From Dromiciops gliroides (Eukaryota > Chordata > Mammalia > Microbiotheria > Microbiotheriidae), in NCBI RefSeq assembly GCF_019393635.1, contig NC_057861.1, positions 58,698,532-58,762,531 of the forward strand: DNA of 64,000 nucleotides. The letters run 5' to 3'. Position numbers and translations under genes: made by a program. Shown here piece by piece: positions 53,186-63,439 of the stretch; the first letter of the stretch is position 1; each line of letters opens with the position of its first letter. The notes under the pieces were generated by a model. It saw only the letters and a list, made by a program, of their open reading frames with translations. It was not told the origin of the DNA and did not search any database.

Positions 53186-53222
53186 TCCTTAAATTAAAAA
53201 ATTTCTGCAGACCTCTGCCTCC

Positions 53223-53252
53223 AGTGGTGTGAGGGGGAAGCCTCACACCACT
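53223..53252. other. Perfect 12-base hairpin
   Basis: Arms 53223-53234 (AGTGGTGTGAGG) and 53241-53252 (CCTCACACCACT) are exact complements around the six-base loop GGGAAG. It lies in a GC-richer patch (53210-53360) unlike its surroundings. Confidence 0.85.
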
Positions 53253-53599
53253 CTGTGGGGGCCATAGCAGCCAGCTAGCTTCAGTACCTAGAGGGGAGGA
53301 CCCCTAGCACACTGCCTCTGCTGCTACTACTACCACCACTAGCCTGGCCTTCTGGGGAGTGGAATTTGTATAATGCTAATTTACATAAAGTGAAAACTGC
53401 CTGGTACCTTAAATAAAATTGATGGGTCATGTAATAATTTCTCAAACTGTAGTTCCTAATTAATTTTTCATTATTAGCTATTTATTTGTTAAACATGCAG
53501 TATGTCCACATTCCACTGTGGTGTCTGTCAGTTATCTTTTAGAATAATTGGCTTGCCTGCTAGTTAGTGGGGGAGGGAGGTGCTTAGGGGAAGGAAGTA

Positions 53600-53830
53600 T
53601 ATAAGGAGCCCCTCCCCTAAAGAAGCTTATATTCTTATTGGGGACTAAGAATTATGGAAAGCAGAGGTTTAGAACAGGACTAAAAAGAGAAACAAATGCA
53701 GGATATCATTTAATCAGTTAATCAACAAGTATTTTATCATGCACCTGTTATGTATCCATCACTGTGGATACAAGTAAAAATAAAAATAACAAAACAATCC
53801 CTGCTTGAAAGGAACTTCCATTCTAATTGT
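53600..53830 (+). repeat. Unnamed medium-reiteration repeat pieces
   Basis: 'cctaaagaagcttatattcttattgggg' and 'gcacctgttatgtatccatcactgtggatac...aatccctgcttgaaaggaac' are two overlapping starts. Confidence 0.55.
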
Positions 53831-53974
53831 GTGTGTGTATGTTTGTATGTGTAATAGCTATTACTACAATAAAAATGGGCTGCAATAAGTAGGGAAAATG
53901 TACAATCCTTGTGGTCTTGAGAAGCTGTTGGGAGAACAAAGTTGTGGGGAAATGTGTTGTAATGTTAGAACCCA

Positions 53975-54200
53975 AGATTTGGAATAAGCAACACCTGGGT
54001 TCACATTTGGGCTCAGATGTTTACTAGTTGTGTGAACCTGGGTAGTTCAGATAACCTTGTTCAGATGGAATTTCTTCATCTGTAAATAAGTGTGGCAGTA
54101 GCAACTATTTCAAATTTGTTGTGAGGATCAAATGAGATGATGCCTTTAAAAATGTTTGCAAAAGTTAAAGTTTTGTATAAATGTCACTTATTGTACTAGG
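53975..54200 (+). repeat. MIR, sense, nearly full length
   Basis: 'aacacctgggttcacatttgggctcag', 'agttgtgtgaacctggg', 'gttgtgaggatcaaatgagatgatgcc', 'ttgtataaatgtcactta'. Confidence 0.85.
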
Positions 54201-54396
54201 TCATTTTTTTCTCCCCATGCATTTGGACCTTTCAGACATTGTGGTTTGCCTGTTGTTGACCAGATTCAACTTCCCTTAGTAAAATGTTTCCTTTTTAGGG
54301 AAGCTGGTTAGTCAGGTGGCCTAGCTTCTGGCCAATCTGGTCATTGGTGGGATAGGTTGAATGGAAATGCCTGGATGGAATTCTGCCATTGGCTGT

Positions 54397-54871
54397 TGTG
54401 AGAAATAGAACTCCAAAAACTTCTGGAACTCGCTGTTCGTGATGTGTCAAAAGCTCATTTATTGTCATTCTTTCGAGAATGGACTGGCCCCTAGTGGAGC
54501 CATCCCTAAGCTGGAGGCTCGAAGAGGAGAAGCCCTCTATTTGAATTAACGCCCATTTGCGGATATTAGTATTTGAGTACCTGCTTCAATTCTTTTTGTT
54601 TGTTTGTTTTTTGGTGAGGTAATTGGGGTTAAGTGACTTGCCCAGAGTCACACAGCTAGTAAGTGTCAAGTGTTTGAAGCTGGATTTGAACTGAGGTCCT
54701 CCTGAATCCAGGGCTGGTGTTCTATCCAGCTGTGCCACCCAGCTGCCCCATCTGCTTCAATTCTAATCAACTCTCTCAGCTGAACCTGAGTCCACTCCCC
54801 AGACATTAAATCACCTGCAATTGTCTTCTCAGACAGCTCCTATCAACTTGAGGAGCCCACTTTTTCCCACA
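54397..54871 (-). mobile_element. Solo LTR, split by a SINE
   Basis: TGTGAGAAA...TTTTTCCCACA imperfect inverted ends. On the minus strand AATAAA lies in GACAATAAATGAGC. The SINE at 54604-54751 is inside. Without the SINE it is about 315 bases. Confidence 0.65.
54604..54751 (-). mobile_element. WSINE1-type SINE inside an LTR
   Basis: Perfect 13-base duplication CTGCTTCAATTCT at 54591-54603 and 54752-54764. Confidence 0.94.
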
Positions 54872-54889
54872 ATACATATACATACACAC

Positions 54890-55008
54890 TTGTGACTTGC
54901 CTAGGGTCACACAGCTAGTAAGTGTTAAGTGTCTGAGGCCGGATTTGAACTCAGGTACTCCTGACTCCAGGGCCGGTGCTCTATCCACTGCGCCACCTAG
55001 CTGCCCCT
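54890..55008 (-). mobile_element. WSINE1-type SINE, tail side truncated
   Basis: Begins within the core (GTGACTTGCCTAGGGTC) without any T-tail, just after ATACATATACATACACAC. The 3' end was deleted or replaced by this microsatellite. Confidence 0.88.
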
Positions 55009-55425
55009 CCTCCCTTAATTTTGAGGGGCCCCCCAAGAGCCCTTTTCTTTTTCTTCTCACTTTATAACAATTAGCTATTTGACTATGAAGTATTATAATT
55101 TTGGTGTAAACTCGGCTGCATTTTTAGGTAAAAGGGAAGGAGCCAATAGATAGGGAAGAGACAGAAGATTAGAGAGAGAGAAAAAATAAAGTGGCTGGCT
55201 TCCAGAAGAAACATAAATATACTAGATCAAGAGATTAGGATCACAAGTGGAGGGTAGTTGTCACCAACAAAGAGACTGCAATAAAGGGAAAAAGAATAGG
55301 GCAAATGAAGTGGTTTTGAGATATAAAATAGGATAATTGTCTCAAATATAGATGGAACAGGCAGAGCAAACGGATCAGATAACCCTAGAGTCTGCCTAAC
55401 AGGAACTGAAAGAGACTTTGAAAAT
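55009..55425. other. No clear feature; A/G-rich
   Basis: Purine-rich text (agagagagaaaaaataaag) with no identifiable element. Confidence 0.4.
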
Positions 55426-55575
55426 AATTTTGTTTGACCCTACCCTATCCCTAATTTACAGATAAGTCATCCCCAAAAGAGGGAGATGATGTGCCCAAGG
55501 TCACATGATGGAAGAGGTAAGACAAGAACTCAGTTTGATTTCCAGTCCTAGAATTCTATCTTTTATTCCATCTCA
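55425..55575 (-). repeat. MIR-like relic
   Basis: 'cctatccctaatttacagataagtcatcc', 'gatgtgcccaaggtcacatgatgg', 'gatttccagtcctagaattc'. Confidence 0.65.
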
Positions 55576-55619
55576 CCCAACCAGTAAGTTCTCATTGGTC
55601 AGAGATGATTCCCTTTTTT

Positions 55620-55695
55620 CTCTGTATTCAAAACCTATCATAACACCTTACAAATCAGTGATTAACTAATGTTTGTTGAACTGAACTGAAAAAGG
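55620..55695 (+). repeat. L2 terminus
   Basis: 'aacaccttacaaatcagtgattaactaatgtttgttgaactgaactg'. Confidence 0.55.
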
Positions 55696-56480
55696 GGAGA
55701 TCAGGATTAACAGCCTCCTTTTCTAAATATGAGGTAATGGTGCTCTGCTTGGGCAGGGGCACAGAGGAGTTATGGAGGAAGCTTATAAGCAAAAGAAGTT
55801 GGATGATAAAGTCAGTTATGAAGAAATAAAAGAATTGCCTGGCAATAGTGAGTGCACAGTTGAAATTAGGTAACAAAGGTATAGTGTGCATAGTCAACAC
55901 GGTTTTGTGACTATTGTCAGGCTGTTCAGTGTCCAGCGTGTGAGTAAGCCATTGTTGTGATTTGGCAAAGCACAAGCATCAAGAGAAGAAGGAATTTTCA
56001 AGGTGAAGACTAATCACAACAGAAGATAAAAATTGATAAAGTAACAAACTGAGGCAAGAACCCAGGTGATGGCCTAGGAAAGCATGAAGGAGAGTGGTGT
56101 AATGACTATAGTTTGCACTGAGAAAAGCACAGGAGGAAAGGAAAGTCATAATGGTTGTAGAGAAATTTTAGTATTCTAGATCATGGAAGTAGAACCAAAT
56201 CGACAACGGTGTTCTGAGTAGCTATCAACATAATAAGCATAAGGGAAAGGGTTGGAATAAAAAAAAAAAAGACCGAGTCATAAGGGAGAATGATCTTGTC
56301 AGATCTCATCTGAAGATAGTTAATACCAGGATCGACCTTTATAAAATTGCTGAATGATGATGGTAGGAAAAGGTCTAGAAGTGACAATGATGTCTATCCT
56401 CCCCTTTATTGTGGTCAGGGTTGGAGGAGGAAAAGCAGAGATGACAAAAGTTGTAGCCAGTACCAAAGAGGGTTGTTTGT
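55696..56480. other. Unassigned, partly medium-reiteration-like
   Basis: Purine-rich + strand text ('aggcaagaacccaggtgatggcc', 'ggaaagcatgaaggagag') resembles decayed pieces of the unnamed repeat, but the order is unclear. Confidence 0.35.
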
Positions 56481-56638
56481 CCTTTTTTTTTTTTTTTTTT
56501 GTAAGGCAATGGGGGTTAAGTGACTTGCCCACAGTCACACAGCTAGTAAGTGTCAAGTGTCTGAGGTCGGATTTGAACTCAGGTACTCCTGAATCCAGGG
56601 CCGGTGCTTTAACCACTGCGCCATCTAGCTGCCCCCCC
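56481..56638 (-). mobile_element. WSINE1-type SINE
   Basis: T18 tail. The 5' end runs into a C9 run and then the T-run of the HAL1-like element. Confidence 0.92.
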
Positions 56639-57294
56639 CCTTTTTTTTTTAAAGCAACAAACATTTATTTTTTTTTTCCAATTACATGTAAGGGTAGTTT
56701 TCAACATTCACTTTCATAAGATTTAGAGTTCCAAATTTTTCTCCCTTCCTCCCTTTCCTCCCCCTCCACAAGATTGCAACCAGGTTATATATGTACAATC
56801 CACAAGTGTTCTTTTTATCAGTTATTTCTATAGGGGTGCATAGTAAGCTTCCTCATTAGTTCCTTTTGATTATCTTGGATCACTTCATTTCTGAGAGTAG
56901 TTAAGTCATTCACAATTGCTCATTGAACAATACTGCTGTCACTATGCACAATGTCCTCCCAGCTCTGCTCACTTCACTATACGTTGATGTTCATTAGTCT
57001 TTCCAGGTTTTTCAGGGATCATCCTGTTTTGTCATTTGCTCTGTAGCACAAGACCATTCCACTACAATCATATAGCACATCTTTTTCTATCATTCCTCAA
57101 TTGATGGACATTCCCTTGATTCTCAATTCTTAGCCTCCACCAAGAGTTGCTATAAATATTTTTTGTACAATTTTTCCCATCCTATCACTCTTCAAAAGGG
57201 ATTTGCTTCTGTCTGTCCCCTCCCTCACTCTGCCCTCCCTTCTTTCACCCCTCTCTCTTTATCCCCTTCCCCATCTATTTTCCTGCAGGGTTAG

Positions 57295-57530
57295 AGAGAT
57301 TATTCCACCCAATTGAGTGTGTACATTATTCCCTCCTTGAACCAATTCTAATGAGATTGAGGTCTTTGAGCCAATTCTGATGAATGTTAGGCTCATTTGC
57401 TGCCCAGATTAAAAAGATTACTCCACCCAGTTGGGTGTGTCTTTTAGTCTCTTCTTGAGGCAGCTCTGATGAGTTTACTGTCTTTGAGCCTTTTCTGATG
57501 AGAGTAAAATTAATTTACTGCCCTGCTCCT
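57295..57530. repeat. 118-base tandem duplication in the HAL1-like inter-region
   Basis: Units 57295-57412 and 57413-57530 share 'attattccacccaattgagtgtgt' / 'attactccacccagttgggtgtgt', 'gtctttgagcc', 'ttctgatga' and 'ctgccc'. Similarity is moderate, so the duplication predates the insertion. Confidence 0.75.
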
Positions 57531-57654
57531 CTCCTATCTCTTCCCCCACTCCATAAGCCATTTCCTGTTTCTTTCATGTAGGATTTCACCTCTGCCCTTC
57601 CCCCTCCCTCAGAGAATTCCCTTCACCTCTCAATTTAACCCTAAAGATGTCATC

Positions 57655-57780
57655 ACCTAGCTAAGTGACACAGTGGACAAAGCATCACCCCTGGGCCCAG
57701 GGGGATCCCAGCCAAAACCCAGCCTCAGACACAAGACAGATGCCCACTGTATGACCCCAGGTATGTGCCCCAGCTCCAAT
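57655..57780 (+). mobile_element. Diverged SINE-like module inside the HAL1-like element
   Basis: CACCTAGCTAAGTGACACAGTGG, then 'ctgggcccagggggatc' and 'agcctcagacac', then 'tgtatgaccccagg'. This parallels the WSINE/MIR head and core but is strongly diverged. It stands directly after the ORF1 stop, antisense to ORF1. Confidence 0.55.
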
Positions 57781-57783
57781 TTT

Positions 57784-58751
57784 TTATGGTTCTGTAGGGT
57801 CTTGTATTTGAAAGTCAAATTTGCCATTCAGTTCAGGTCTTTTCATCACAAATATCTGAAAGTCTTCTTTTTCATTAAAGTCCCATTTTTCCGCTGAAAG
57901 ATCATGCTGAGTTTTGCTGGGTAGGTGATTCTTGGTTGTAATCCCATTTCCTTTGCCCTTTGGAATATCATATTCCATGCCCTCTGGTCCTTTAATGTAG
58001 AAGCTTTTAGATCTTGTGCTATCCTGACTGGGGCTCCACAGTACTTGAATTCTTTCTTTTTGGCAGCTTGCAATATTTTCTCCTTGACCTGAGAACCCTG
58101 GAATTTGGTTATAATATTCCTAGGAATTTTCCTTTTGGGATCTCTTTCTGGAGGTGATTGGTGGCTTCTTTCAATTTCTATTTTAGCTTCCTCTTATAGA
58201 ATTTCAGGGCAATTTTCCCTGAGAATATCTTGGAAGGTGGTGTCTAAGCTCTTTCCTTGATCATGGTTTTCAGGTAGACCAATAATTTTCAAATTATCTC
58301 TCCTGGACCTATTTTCCAGGTCAGCAGTTTTTCCCAGAAGATATTTCAAATTGCCCTCTATTTTTTTATTCATTTGGATTTGCTTTATTTGGTTTCTCAT
58401 AAAGTCACTGGCTTCCATTTGTTCAATCCTAATTTTTAGGCAATTATTTTCATCAGAGAGCTTTTGTATCTCCTTTTCCATTTGGCCAATTTGACTTTTC
58501 AAGCTGTTGACTTTTTTCTCATGTCTTTCCTGCGTCACCCTCATTTCTCTTTTCATTTTTTCCTCTACCTCTCTAACTTTATCTTCAAAGTCTTTTTTGA
58601 GCACCTCTGTGGCCTGAGACCAATTCATATTTTTCTTGGAAGCTTTAGATATAGGGGCCCTGGCATTGACATCTTCCTCTGAGGGTGCCCCTTGGTCTTC
58701 CTTGTTACTGAAGAAACTTTCTATGGTCCTCACCTTTCTTTGTTGGCTCAT
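57784..58751 (-). pseudogene. ORF1 (L1 ORF1p-like) of the HAL1-like element
   Basis: The ATG at 58751 opens MSQQRKVRTIESFF. Residues about 45-130 are a charged coiled coil (EEKMKREMRVTQERHEKK, QMEKEIQKLSDENNCLKIR). An RRM-like core follows, with ENRSRRDNLKIIGLPE. The C-terminal domain has ILQAAKKKEFKYCGAPVRI and LQPRITYPAKLSMIF. There is one in-frame TAA at 58191-58193. A single-base frameshift lies near 57890, after which the frame ends FQIQDPTEP and TAA at 57784-57786. Full length would be about 322 codons, normal for the family. ORF1p is an RNA-binding trimeric chaperone of retrotransposition. Only two disabling changes suggest a moderate age. Confidence 0.85.
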
Positions 58752-59410
58752 CTTGCCTTCCTTTTACTTGACTTGCTCCTTAAAGTGGGGCACTGTTTCC
58801 AGGCTGCAGTATCACAAGCTTAAGAAGTCCCAGGTGGTATGATTTAAGGAGAATCAGGTTCTTCACTTTTTCCTGGTCCTAGATGACCCCAGACCAACTT
58901 GCTAATCAACCAGCTTTGTGTGTTGTGGTTGTTAGCTCTGAGGAGCCTGTGCCCCTCCCCCACCTGGGCCACTGCTACTCAAGCCTACCTCCTGGTTCTC
59001 AGCAGGGGTGTAAAATCCAAGTTCTGCCTTAGCACCAGCATAGACCCCTGTAGTTTCCCCCCCTGCCCAGGGCTCAGCCCACTTACCAGACTGTGAGCTT
59101 AGTTCCAGACAACACTGGTGCTTCAGCTGATTCAGAGGCTCTGAGGGTCTGCTTTTCTGGTGAGGCCTTCCTGGGACTGGATCTGTGTCAGGGTGACTGT
59201 GGGGTTGGGCTCGACTCCTGTATTAGCACAGCAGCTCCCTCCTTCTGACCTTCCAAGCAGTTCTTGGTTAGAAGATGATTTCAGCACATTCTTCTGTGAG
59301 TTTTGCTCCTCCAGGCATTTTCCTATGGTGTTATTTGGATGTTTTTTGGAGCGATCGTGTCATGAGTTCAGGAGCTTCACTGCCTTTCCTCTGCCATCTT
59401 CTGTCCTTTG

Positions 59411-59577
59411 TGGGTTTTTGTTGTTGTTGTTGTTGTTTTTTTGGTGAGGTAATTGGGGTAAAGTGACTTGCCCAAGGTCACACAGCTAGTAAGTGTTAAA
59501 TGTCTGAGGCTGGCTTTGAACTCAGGTCCTCCTGACTCCAGGGCCAGTGCTCTATCCACTGCGCCACCTAGCTGCCC
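59411..59577 (-). mobile_element. WSINE1-type SINE
   Basis: (TTG)n tail. Perfect 10-base duplication CTGTCCTTTG at 59401-59410 and 59578-59587. It split the junction of the HAL1-like element and a long SINE. Confidence 0.93.
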
Positions 59578-59890
59578 CTGTCCTTTGTTTTTGAAGAGAT
59601 CTATGACATTGGGAGGTGATGTCAAGACTTGCAGTGGATTGGATTTAAGTGAGGGAGAGCTGTGCAAGGTCACCAACTGAGGTTTCTTTCCTCCACAGCC
59701 ATCTGAGTCCAGTGGTATGATATAAATCAGGACAACTGGAGATGGCCCCAGATTTTTAAGGTAGTTAGGGTTTAGTGGCTTGCCCAAGGTCACACAGCTA
59801 GTAAGTGTCAAGTGTCTGAGGCTGGATTTTAACTCAGGCCCTCCTGACTCCAGGGCCAGTGTTCTATCCACAGTGCCACCTAGCTGCCCT
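59578..59890 (-). mobile_element. Long tRNA SINE with RTE-like 3' half
   Basis: Antisense: 'gtcctttgtttttgaagagatc', 'tgacattgggaggtgatgtc', 'gtgagggagagctgtgc', then the head to CCACCTAGCTGCCC at 59888. Confidence 0.85.
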
Positions 59891-60210
59891 ACAGAAGAGG
59901 GTAGCCAAAGATTGGGAGGGCTTACTGGGGGAGAATGTGAGAGGATGTAGAGCAGGAGAGGGGATGGGACTACCAAGAACCAAATTTCCATGAGTGAAAG
60001 AAGATGGAAAGAGTTTATATGAGAGGAAAAACCTAAAATAATCAAAGCTTGTTAACAGAAGAGGTTGCAGTAGTTACAATGAAACAAGGAGCCAGAGCTG
60101 TAAAAAAAAAGACATTAGAAGAGCAGGGTTGAAGTAAGTAAAGATGGCAAGCCAGGAGGTAGTAAAAGGAAAAGGAAGTTTTTGTTTGTTTTATCTCCCT
60201 GAGTTTTCTG
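59891..60210. repeat. Probable medium-reiteration fragment
   Basis: Purine-rich text ('gtagccaaagattgggaggg', 'aagagcagggttgaagtaag') shares texture with the family, but no landmark is decisive. Confidence 0.35.
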
Positions 60211-60211
60211 A

Positions 60212-60305
60212 TTGTTCTGTCATTCGATCATTGCCTACTCTTCATGACCCGTGGACCATAGTGCACCAATAATGTCCAGAGAGACTGGAGTGGTTTGCAA
60301 CTTTA
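60212..60305 (-). mobile_element. RTE/BovB-like SINE 3' tail fragment
   Basis: 'attcgatcattgcctactcttcatgacccgtgg' and 'gagagactggagtggtttgc' are the tail of the RTE-tailed SINE with its head missing. Confidence 0.65.
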
Positions 60306-60344
60306 GGTTTGATGTCAGAGTAATCTAAAAATGGAATAGGATGC

Positions 60345-60965
60345 CTTAAGAGATAGAAGGTCTTTTCTCCAAAGGTCTTCTGCTGTCTAGCAGAGTTGGG
60401 GATGGAAAGATATATAGAGTATAAGAAGACTGGAACGGTACAGGTACGGGGAGGTTGTTTGTTTATGAAAGGTTCTGAATGCCAAATAGGATTATATATT
60501 TGATCCTGAAAATAATAGGGAGCCCCTGGAGTTTATTGAATAGAGAGGTGACATGGTGAGACCTGGGCATTAGGAAGATCACTTTGACAGATGAATGGAG
60601 GGTTATTCCATCAGGTTATTGCAATAGTCCAGGCTTGAGGAGATGAGGGCTTACAGTATCAGGGTTATGGCAGTGTGACAGGAGAGAGAGGGGCATATTT
60701 GAGAGATGTTACAAAAGTAGAATAGGTAGTTCTTGGTAATAGATTGGATATGGGAGGTGAGAGATAGGGAGGAATTGAGTATAACATTTAGGTTGTGAGT
60801 CCGGGGAAGAATGTTGGTACCCTCAACAGTAACCAGGAAGTTTGGAAGAGGGGAACATTTGAGAGGAAAGATAATGAGTTGAGTTTTGAATGAGCTGAGT
60901 TTTAAAATGTCTGTGGGCCATCCAGTTTGAGATGTCTAATAGTTGGAGGTGCAAGATTGGAGGTT
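60345..60965 (+). repeat. Unnamed medium-reiteration repeat, best-ordered copy (part 1)
   Basis: 'agaagactggaacggtac', 'ggttctgaatgccaaatagg', 'agggagcccctggagtttattgaatagagaggtgacatgg', 'aggttattgcaatagtccaggc', 'atagattggatatgggaggtgag', 'agtttggaagaggggaac'. It continues after two SINEs at 61368. Confidence 0.8.
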
Positions 60966-60969
60966 AGGG

Positions 60970-61184
60970 TTTCTTATTGTTCTGACTCTTCATGACCCTG
61001 CAGGGTTTTCTTGTAAAGATACTTAGAGTGCTTTGTCATTTCCTTCTCCATTTTCATACAGTAAAGGGGTATGTGACTTGCCCAGGACCACACAGCTAGT
61101 AAATGTTGGAGGTCATATTTGAATCTTTGGTCTTTTCTGACTCCAGGCTCAGTGCACTATCCACTTTGCTACCTAGCTGCCCCA
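60970..61184 (-). mobile_element. SINE with RTE/BovB-like 3' end
   Basis: 'ttcttattgttctgactcttcatgaccctgcagggttttc' then the head to CTACCTAGCTGCCCC. Confidence 0.82.
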
Positions 61185-61206
61185 TTAGGGCTATATAAGA
61201 AGATTT

Positions 61207-61352
61207 TTTTTTTTTTAGTGAGGCAATTGGGGTTAAGTGACTTGCCCAGGGTCACACAGCTAGTAAGTGTTAAGTGTCTGAGGCCGGATTTGAACTCAGG
61301 TGCTCCTGACTCCAGGGCTGGTGCTCTATCCACTGAGCCACCTAGCTGCCTC
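61207..61352 (-). mobile_element. WSINE1-type SINE
   Basis: Perfect 15-base duplication TATATAAGAAGATTT at 61192-61206 and 61353-61367. Confidence 0.94.
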
Positions 61353-61367
61353 TATATAAGAAGATTT

Positions 61368-61925
61368 GAAAATCATCATCACAGAGATGATAACTGAATC
61401 CCCGGAGCTGATGAAACTGTCAACTGACACTCATTGTTAGCTGGCGTGCCATGGATGAAGATCCAACAAAGATGACTGAGAGAGGTCTGCTAGGAAAGAA
61501 TCAAGAGAGAACAGTGTTATGAAAAACTAGAGTTTCAAGGAGAAAAGGTTGATCGACAGTATTAAAGAATGAGAAGAAGGATGAGAATTGAGAAAAGGCC
61601 TTTGAATTTGGCAAATAAGTGATTCTTGCTAACTTTGGGGAGAGCAGTTTTGAGTGAAAAATGAGGTGGGAAGCCAGATTATATAAAGATTGAGAGAAGG
61701 GGAAGCAGAGGCATTTGCATGAGGTGAAGAGGGCCCACATCAGGGTTGTGGTAGTGTCAGAAGAAAGAATGGGGTGTATACAAGAGATCGTGCAAAGATA
61801 GAATCAACAGGGATTGGTAATAGATTGAATATGGGGGATGAGAGTGAAGCATTGATGATGACACCTAGCTAGGTTGAGTGACTAAGAGTGTGCCATGATG
61901 GATGCAGTGCTGTACTTGAAGTAAG
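61368..61925 (+). repeat. Unnamed medium-reiteration repeat, part 2 and a second copy
   Basis: 'aatcatcatcacagagatgataactgaatcc', 'gttgatcgacagtattaaagaatg', 'gattgagaaaaggcctttg' run to 61740. From 61741 ('atcagggttgtggtagtgtcag') the text returns to an earlier part of the family, like that at 60660. Confidence 0.75.
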
Positions 61926-61964
61926 AGATAGACTTATGCTCAATTCATCTTATTTTATTCATTC

Positions 61965-62110
61965 ATTCATTTTTGGTAGGGCAATGAGGGTTAAGTGACT
62001 TGCCCAGGGTCACACAGCTGGTAAGTGTCAAGTGTCTGAGGCCAGATTTGAACTCAGGTACTCCTGAATTCAGGGCCGGCGCTTTATCCACTGCACCACC
62101 TAGCTGCCCT
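61965..62110 (-). mobile_element. WSINE1-type SINE
   Basis: (TTCA)n-like tail at 61953-61972. It ends CCACCTAGCTGCCCTA. Confidence 0.92.
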
Positions 62111-62229
62111 AGCTTTCTTTTCTTATCTTACAACGTGCTTAGAGAAAACATTTCTGACTTTCATAGTAGGATAGGCCCCTCAAGTGGCCTAGTCCAACAC
62201 TTACTTGAAAAAGAACCTCGTCTATAGCA

Positions 62230-62830
62230 TATCTTTTTTTTCCCCATAAAAGTATTTTATTATTTTCCAGGTACGTGTAGAGATAGTTTGCAACATTTGT
62301 TTTTATAAGATTTTTAGTTTCAATTTTTTCTCCCTCCCTCCCCCCTCCCCAAGACAGCTAGCAATCTGATATAGGTTATATATGTACAATCACATTAAAT
62401 GTATTTCTGCATTAGTCATGCTGTGCAAGAAGAATCAGAGCAAAAAGGAAAAACCTCAAAAAAGAAAAACAAAAAAACAAAAAAAGATAGAGATAGTTCA
62501 ATTTGCATCTCAATTCCGTAGTTCTTTTTTTTTTCTAGATTTGGAGAGCATTTTCCATCATGAGTCCTTTGGAACCATCGTGGACCATTGTATTGATCAA
62601 CATACAATGTTGTTGATACTGTGTACAATGTTCTCCTGGTTCTGCTTACTTCACTCAGTATCAGTTCCTGTAAGTCCTTCCAGGTTTCTCTGAAATCCAC
62701 CTGCTCATCCTTTCTTACAGCACAATAGTATTCCATTACATTCATATACCACAACTTGTTTAGCCATTCCCCAATTGATGGGCATCCCCATAATTTCTAA
62801 TTCCTTGCCACCACAAAAAGAGCAGCTCTC
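62230..62830 (-). mobile_element. L1 3' end with ORF2 C-terminus, antisense
   Basis: The minus strand from 62754 reads MWYMNVMEYYCAVRKDE...FRETWKDLQELILSEVSRT. This is the conserved C-terminal segment of L1 ORF2p (the DUF1725 region). The 3'UTR lies to the left, with CTCCCTCCCTCCCCC and a T-run. It identifies the many similar antisense blocks in the window as L1 3' ends. Confidence 0.88.
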
Positions 62831-62944
62831 TATAGCATATCTTAAAAATGTTCATACAGTTTTGGGTTGAAGACTTTGCAGAATGGGGCATCCCACTTGC
62901 CCCCAGGCAACCCAACCTACGTTTATGTCTCTTTGGTCCCTTCT

Positions 62945-63161
62945 GTTGTTGCTCAGGTGACTCTGACTCTTTGTTGACCCCATTTGAGATTTTCTTGACA
63001 AAGATATTGAATTGGTTTGCCATGTCCTTCTCCAGTTCATTCTACAGAGGAATAAACTTAGGTAAAGAGGGTGAAATGACTTGCCCAGGGTCACACAGCT
63101 AGTAAGTATCTGAGGCCGGATTTGACACCTGGTCTTCCTAACTCCAGGCCCAGCTGCCCTT
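62945..63161 (-). mobile_element. SINE with RTE/BovB-like 3' end
   Basis: 'ttgttgaccccatttgagattttcttgac', 'ttgccatgtccttctccagttcattc', then the head. 'ctatccactgc' is deleted. Confidence 0.82.
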
Positions 63162-63439
63162 TATGTCTCTCCTTCACAGTTCCTCCATCATGCTCTTAAG
63201 CTCAATGGCCCTTCAGTAGCTTGTTTCCCCTCCAGGTTTTTCTCTAGTTATTACTGTTCATCAGATCTCTACCCATATCATCTTCATCTACTTATGAAAT
63301 ACTAGGAGAATGAGAGCTAGGCACAATGTCTCCAGGCCAAGACTAGGTTTGAATTTTTACATTTTAAAAAATCAGTTATTTAAGCTTAAAATTTAGTTAA
63401 CTGGACTCTGGGGCTTTAAAGACAAAAATGAAATCGTCA
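63162..63439. other. Unassigned, partly L2-like
   Basis: 'gtttcccctccaggtttttctctagttattactg' is pyrimidine-rich and may be an L2 3'UTR remnant. Confidence 0.3.

Larger units (their letters stand above)
56640..59400 (-). mobile_element. HAL1-like (half-L1) element, near full length
   Basis: On the minus strand the order is: 5' end GAAGATGGCAGAGGAAAGG (about 59400), a 5'UTR to 58752, one ORF1 (58751-57784), about 600 bases of non-coding sequence, an L1-type 3' end (57185-56660) and a terminal A-run. There is no ORF2 and no reverse-transcriptase motif. HAL1 elements of mammals have exactly this plan. They encode only ORF1 and depend on L1 for movement. The alternative, an L1 with a clean ORF2 deletion, is less likely given the structured inter-region. 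Total length is about 2.75 kb. Confidence 0.75.

Noticed and set aside
54310-54400. CCAAT motifs (GCCAATCTGG, CATTGGTGGG, CATTGGCTG) suggesting a promoter
   Set aside because: They lie at the border of an LTR in AT-rich intron without CpG enrichment, and probably belong to retroviral sequence.
59377-60045. 222-codon minus-strand frame
   Set aside because: It reads through two antisense SINEs and the tail of a long SINE. The motif repeat inside it comes from the SINEs.
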